NCBI RefSeq assembly: GCF_011682055.1
Contig: NZ_JAAQOM010000016.1
Span: 110,237 to 174,236 of the forward strand
Source of the DNA: Telluria antibiotica
Lineage (GTDB): Bacteria > Pseudomonadota > Gammaproteobacteria > Burkholderiales > Burkholderiaceae_D
DNA length: 64,000 nt
Direction: 5' to 3'
The translations under genes and the position numbers were made by a program. Shown here piece after piece: positions 61,967 through 64,000 of the stretch; position 1 is the first letter of the stretch; each line of letters opens with the position of its first letter. The notes beneath the pieces are model-generated. The model worked only from the letters and a program-made list of their open reading frames with translations, was not told where the DNA came from and searched no databases.

Positions 61967-63703
61967 TCAGGACGTTTCCCGCTCGAGCCCGGCCGAGGAC
62001 AGCGCGACGCGACCCTTGCCCTTGCGTTTGGCTTCATACATCGCCTGGTCGGCCCGTGCCAGCAGGCGTGCGGTATCTTGCGGTTCGTGCGGCAACTGCA
62101 GGGCCACGCCGATGCTGACGCCCACCGTCACGCCGCCACTGGGCAGCACGTAGGGACGGGACAGCTGGTCGAGCAGGATGTGCGCCTTGTCCTCGGCATC
62201 CCCCGCATCCTTCAGCAGTTCGAGCACCACCACGAATTCATCGCCCGCCAGCCGCGCGGCCACGTCGGTCTCGCGAATGCCGTCCCGCAGGCGCTTGCCG
62301 AAGCGCCGCAACAACTCATCCCCTTCCTCGTGGCCGCGGGTGTCGTTGATCTGCTTGAATCCATCCATGTCGATGAACAGCACGGCGCACGGACGTTCCA
62401 CGCGTGCCGCGCGCGACAGCGCCTCCGGCAACGCCTGCATCAGCGCGCGGCGGTTCGGCAGGCCCGTCAGCACGTCGCGCATCAGCATGTCCTGCAACTC
62501 GGCCGTGCGCGCCGCGACCGTATCCTCCAGCTGCGCATTCATCCGCTCCAGCGCTTCACGGTGCGTGCGTTCGCTGGCGACGAGCTCGCGCAACGCTTTC
62601 GACAGTACTTGCGCTTCCCGGAAGCTGTTCACCTGCGGGACCGCGGCCGGCGTCCCGCGCGCGGGCGCGTGGGCGAGGTCTTCGATGGCGCCACTCAACA
62701 CCTTCAATGGCTCGACGATGCGCCGCGCCAGCAAGGCCGCCAGCGTCGCGAGGACAGCGGCCAGCCCGACACACAGCCATCGCGTGCGGTGCTCCAGTTC
62801 GCGCGCGGACGCGAGTGCCGCGGACTCGGTCTGGCGCACGAGGATGGCCCAGCGCAGGCCCGCGCGGTCACGCCCCCGGCCCGTCCGGCTGTAGCCGGTC
62901 ATGTACGTGTGCCCATCGGGCCAGCGCTCCTTGACGATGCCCGTATCGCCGTCGAACGCGCGGCGCAGACTTTCGGTGGCGATCGGTTTTTCCAGTAAAT
63001 CTTCGGGCCCCAGCAGCACGACGCCATCGTTGCGGACGACGATGATCTCGGCGCCGGAGCCGCGCAGCGCCGGGGTCAGCAATTCTGCAGCCACCGAGCG
63101 CGCCCATGTCCAGCTCAGGTGGATGGCGAGGACGCCGCGCAACGTGCCGTCGGCATCCCGGATCGGTCCCGCCACGTCGACGAAACGCCACGGGTCCGGC
63201 GTACGCGGCAGCAGGCTGCCCAGCAAGGTCGCGGGATGGTAATCCTCGGCGATCACGTGCAATTGTCCGGCGTGGAACCAAGGCCGCGCCCTGACGTCGC
63301 GATTTTCCAGCAAGCCGTTCGTCGCCGCCAGCACCCGACCGTCCGGCTTGGCGATGCCGATCCATGCATAGTCGGGGAAATCATGTTGGAAACTCTCGAG
63401 GACGCGCCGTGCCCCTGCCGGATCTCGGGCGTTGCGGACCTCCGACAGGGTGGACAGCACGGCGACGTCGCGCGCCGTCTGGTCCAATGTCCGGTCGAGC
63501 GCGTCGCGCATCTGCCAGGACAGCTGTTCGAGCCGCAATCCGGCCTCGTCCGATGCATGGCGGATCGCGAAATGATCCACGAGGGTCAATTGGAGGAATG
63601 CCGTGATCGCCACCGTCAGGCACGCAAGCGACACCGTCCATGTCGCGAGGCGGACTGGCCTGGTGCGCTTGGCGCGGGTGTCGATATCGCTGGCGGCGTC
63701 CAT
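61967..63703 (-). CDS. Membrane sensor diguanylate cyclase
   Basis: A 578-residue protein making cyclic di-GMP. An N-terminal membrane helix (residues 19-41) and a second one near residue 310 flank a periplasmic double-Cache-like sensor (AWIGIAKPDGRVLAATNGLL, then GPIRDADGTLRGVLAIHLSW). A coiled coil and the GGDEF domain follow (DVLTGLPNRRALMQALPEAL). The active-site loop reads AGDEF rather than GGDEF, a tolerated change. RETD five residues upstream is an intact product-inhibition I-site. It is convergent with the DUF1840 gene. Confidence 0.92.
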   Translation of the reverse strand: MDAASDIDTRAKRTRPVRLATWTVSLACLTVAITAFLQLTLVDHFAIRHASDEAGLRLEQLSWQMRDALDRTLDQTARDVAVLSTLSEVRNARDPAGARRVLESFQHDFPDYAWIGIAKPDGRVLAATNGLLENRDVRARPWFHAGQLHVIAEDYHPATLLGSLLPRTPDPWRFVDVAGPIRDADGTLRGVLAIHLSWTWARSVAAELLTPALRGSGAEIIVVRNDGVVLLGPEDLLEKPIATESLRRAFDGDTGIVKERWPDGHTYMTGYSRTGRGRDRAGLRWAILVRQTESAALASARELEHRTRWLCVGLAAVLATLAALLARRIVEPLKVLSGAIEDLAHAPARGTPAAVPQVNSFREAQVLSKALRELVASERTHREALERMNAQLEDTVAARTAELQDMLMRDVLTGLPNRRALMQALPEALSRAARVERPCAVLFIDMDGFKQINDTRGHEEGDELLRRFGKRLRDGIRETDVAARLAGDEFVVVLELLKDAGDAEDKAHILLDQLSRPYVLPSGGVTVGVSIGVALQLPHEPQDTARLLARADQAMYEAKRKGKGRVALSSAGLERETS

Positions 63704-63794
63704 ACGGGTTGCAAAAAATAAAGACTGAGATGCTACCGTAAATACTTCGCAAGCGACAAAGAAAAATTTGCGTGTCGACGGACCAGGTAGAAAA

Positions 63795-63816
63795 AACGAC
63801 AGCCGCCGCTGTCGTT
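63795..63816 (-). terminator. Intrinsic terminator downstream of the rRNA operon (distal)
   Basis: AACGACAGC and GCTGTCGTT form a perfect 9-bp stem with a CGCC loop. On the minus strand a run of T follows (the AAAAAA at 63791-63796 of the plus strand). It lies after the 5S gene as a second stop signal. Confidence 0.8.
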
Positions 63817-63835
63817 CTCCGGGCCCGAAAAAGCA

Positions 63836-63869
63836 AAAAGCCCGCTCAGTCTTGACTGAACGGGCTTTT
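63836..63869 (-). terminator. Intrinsic terminator downstream of 5S rRNA (proximal)
   Basis: AAAAGCCCG pairs with CGGGCTTTT, extended by an inner CTCAGTC/GACTGAA pairing. The stem is strong and flanked by A and T runs. It begins 12 bp after the 5S gene on the minus strand. Confidence 0.88.
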
Positions 63870-63880
63870 GCGAATAACTA

Positions 63881-63994
63881 GCCTGACGATAACCTACTTT
63901 CACACTGGTTGCAGCACTATCATCGGCGCAAAGTCGTTTCACGGTCCTGTTCGGGATGGGAAGGGGTGGTACCGACTTGCTATGGTCATCAGGC
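63881..63994 (-). rRNA. rrf: 5S ribosomal RNA
   Basis: Read on the minus strand the gene starts GCCTGATGACCATAGCAAGT and ends TTATCGTCAGGC, so the terminal stem pairs. Internal blocks such as CCCATCCCGAACAGG and GATGATAGTG are typical of 5S rRNA. The 114-nt length is normal. It is the last gene of an rRNA operon that continues beyond the window. Confidence 0.95.
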
Positions 63995-64000
63995 ATAACT

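Overview
The window looks like a chromosomal segment of a high-GC betaproteobacterium of the Oxalobacteraceae, most likely Massilia or a close relative. The grounds are the metX-metW pair, gshB next to a minimal regulatory PTS (EIIA-HPr-EI), the gshA type, the glnK-amt operon, ubiK next to comM, and a GTAGGGTGGGCAC-type hairpin repeat. This assignment is inference from gene content and style, not from a search.

Left chromosomal part (1-29541). It opens with a partial gene and a decayed IS1182-type insertion sequence. A divergent tetR/GST pair with a perfect palindrome between them and an SPFH (flotillin-like) protein follow. Next is a tightly overlapped four-gene operon: small membrane protein, Lgt-like protein, lipoprotein and a multi-cluster radical SAM enzyme resembling tetraether synthase. 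Then comes an open frame that runs a MEDS-PAS sensor straight into pyrE, followed by its intact hybrid-kinase paralogue. Housekeeping genes continue: xth, an RluA-type pseudouridine synthase, an M48 protease, metW-metX, ptsI-HPr-EIIA-gshB, a methyltransferase and gshA. Three tandem terminator hairpins separate gshA from a nitrogen-controlled torF-glnK-amt operon, which has a sigma-54 promoter and an NtrC-like palindrome. ubiK and the first half of comM close this part.

Central island (29542-56753). comM is split in frame by a 27,212-bp Tn7-like transposon of the Tn6022/AbaR type. The ends are TGTCAATTCC inverted repeats, the target duplication is GCGGA, and joining the flanks restores a comM frame of about 508 residues. 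The right end holds the transposition genes in the order tnsA-tnsB-tnsC-tniQ-tniE-like. Beside them lie a DUF5131 (Gp37/Gp68) three-Cys protein with two TcmP partners and a large protein laid out like TnsE. The rest of the cargo is mainly signalling: three hybrid histidine kinases, an atypical receiver protein, a ParC/RepB-like plasmid gene and remnants. Near the left end a nested 4,287-bp IS66-type unit, with its own 8-bp duplication TCTTGGGA, carries a fliD homologue and splits a 55-codon gene.

Right chromosomal part (56759-64000). This holds the second half of comM, a GATase1/AraC regulator, a lipoprotein, an ABC transporter pair, a DUF1840 protein, a sensor diguanylate cyclase, two strong terminators and a 5S rRNA gene that marks the end of an rRNA operon on the minus strand.
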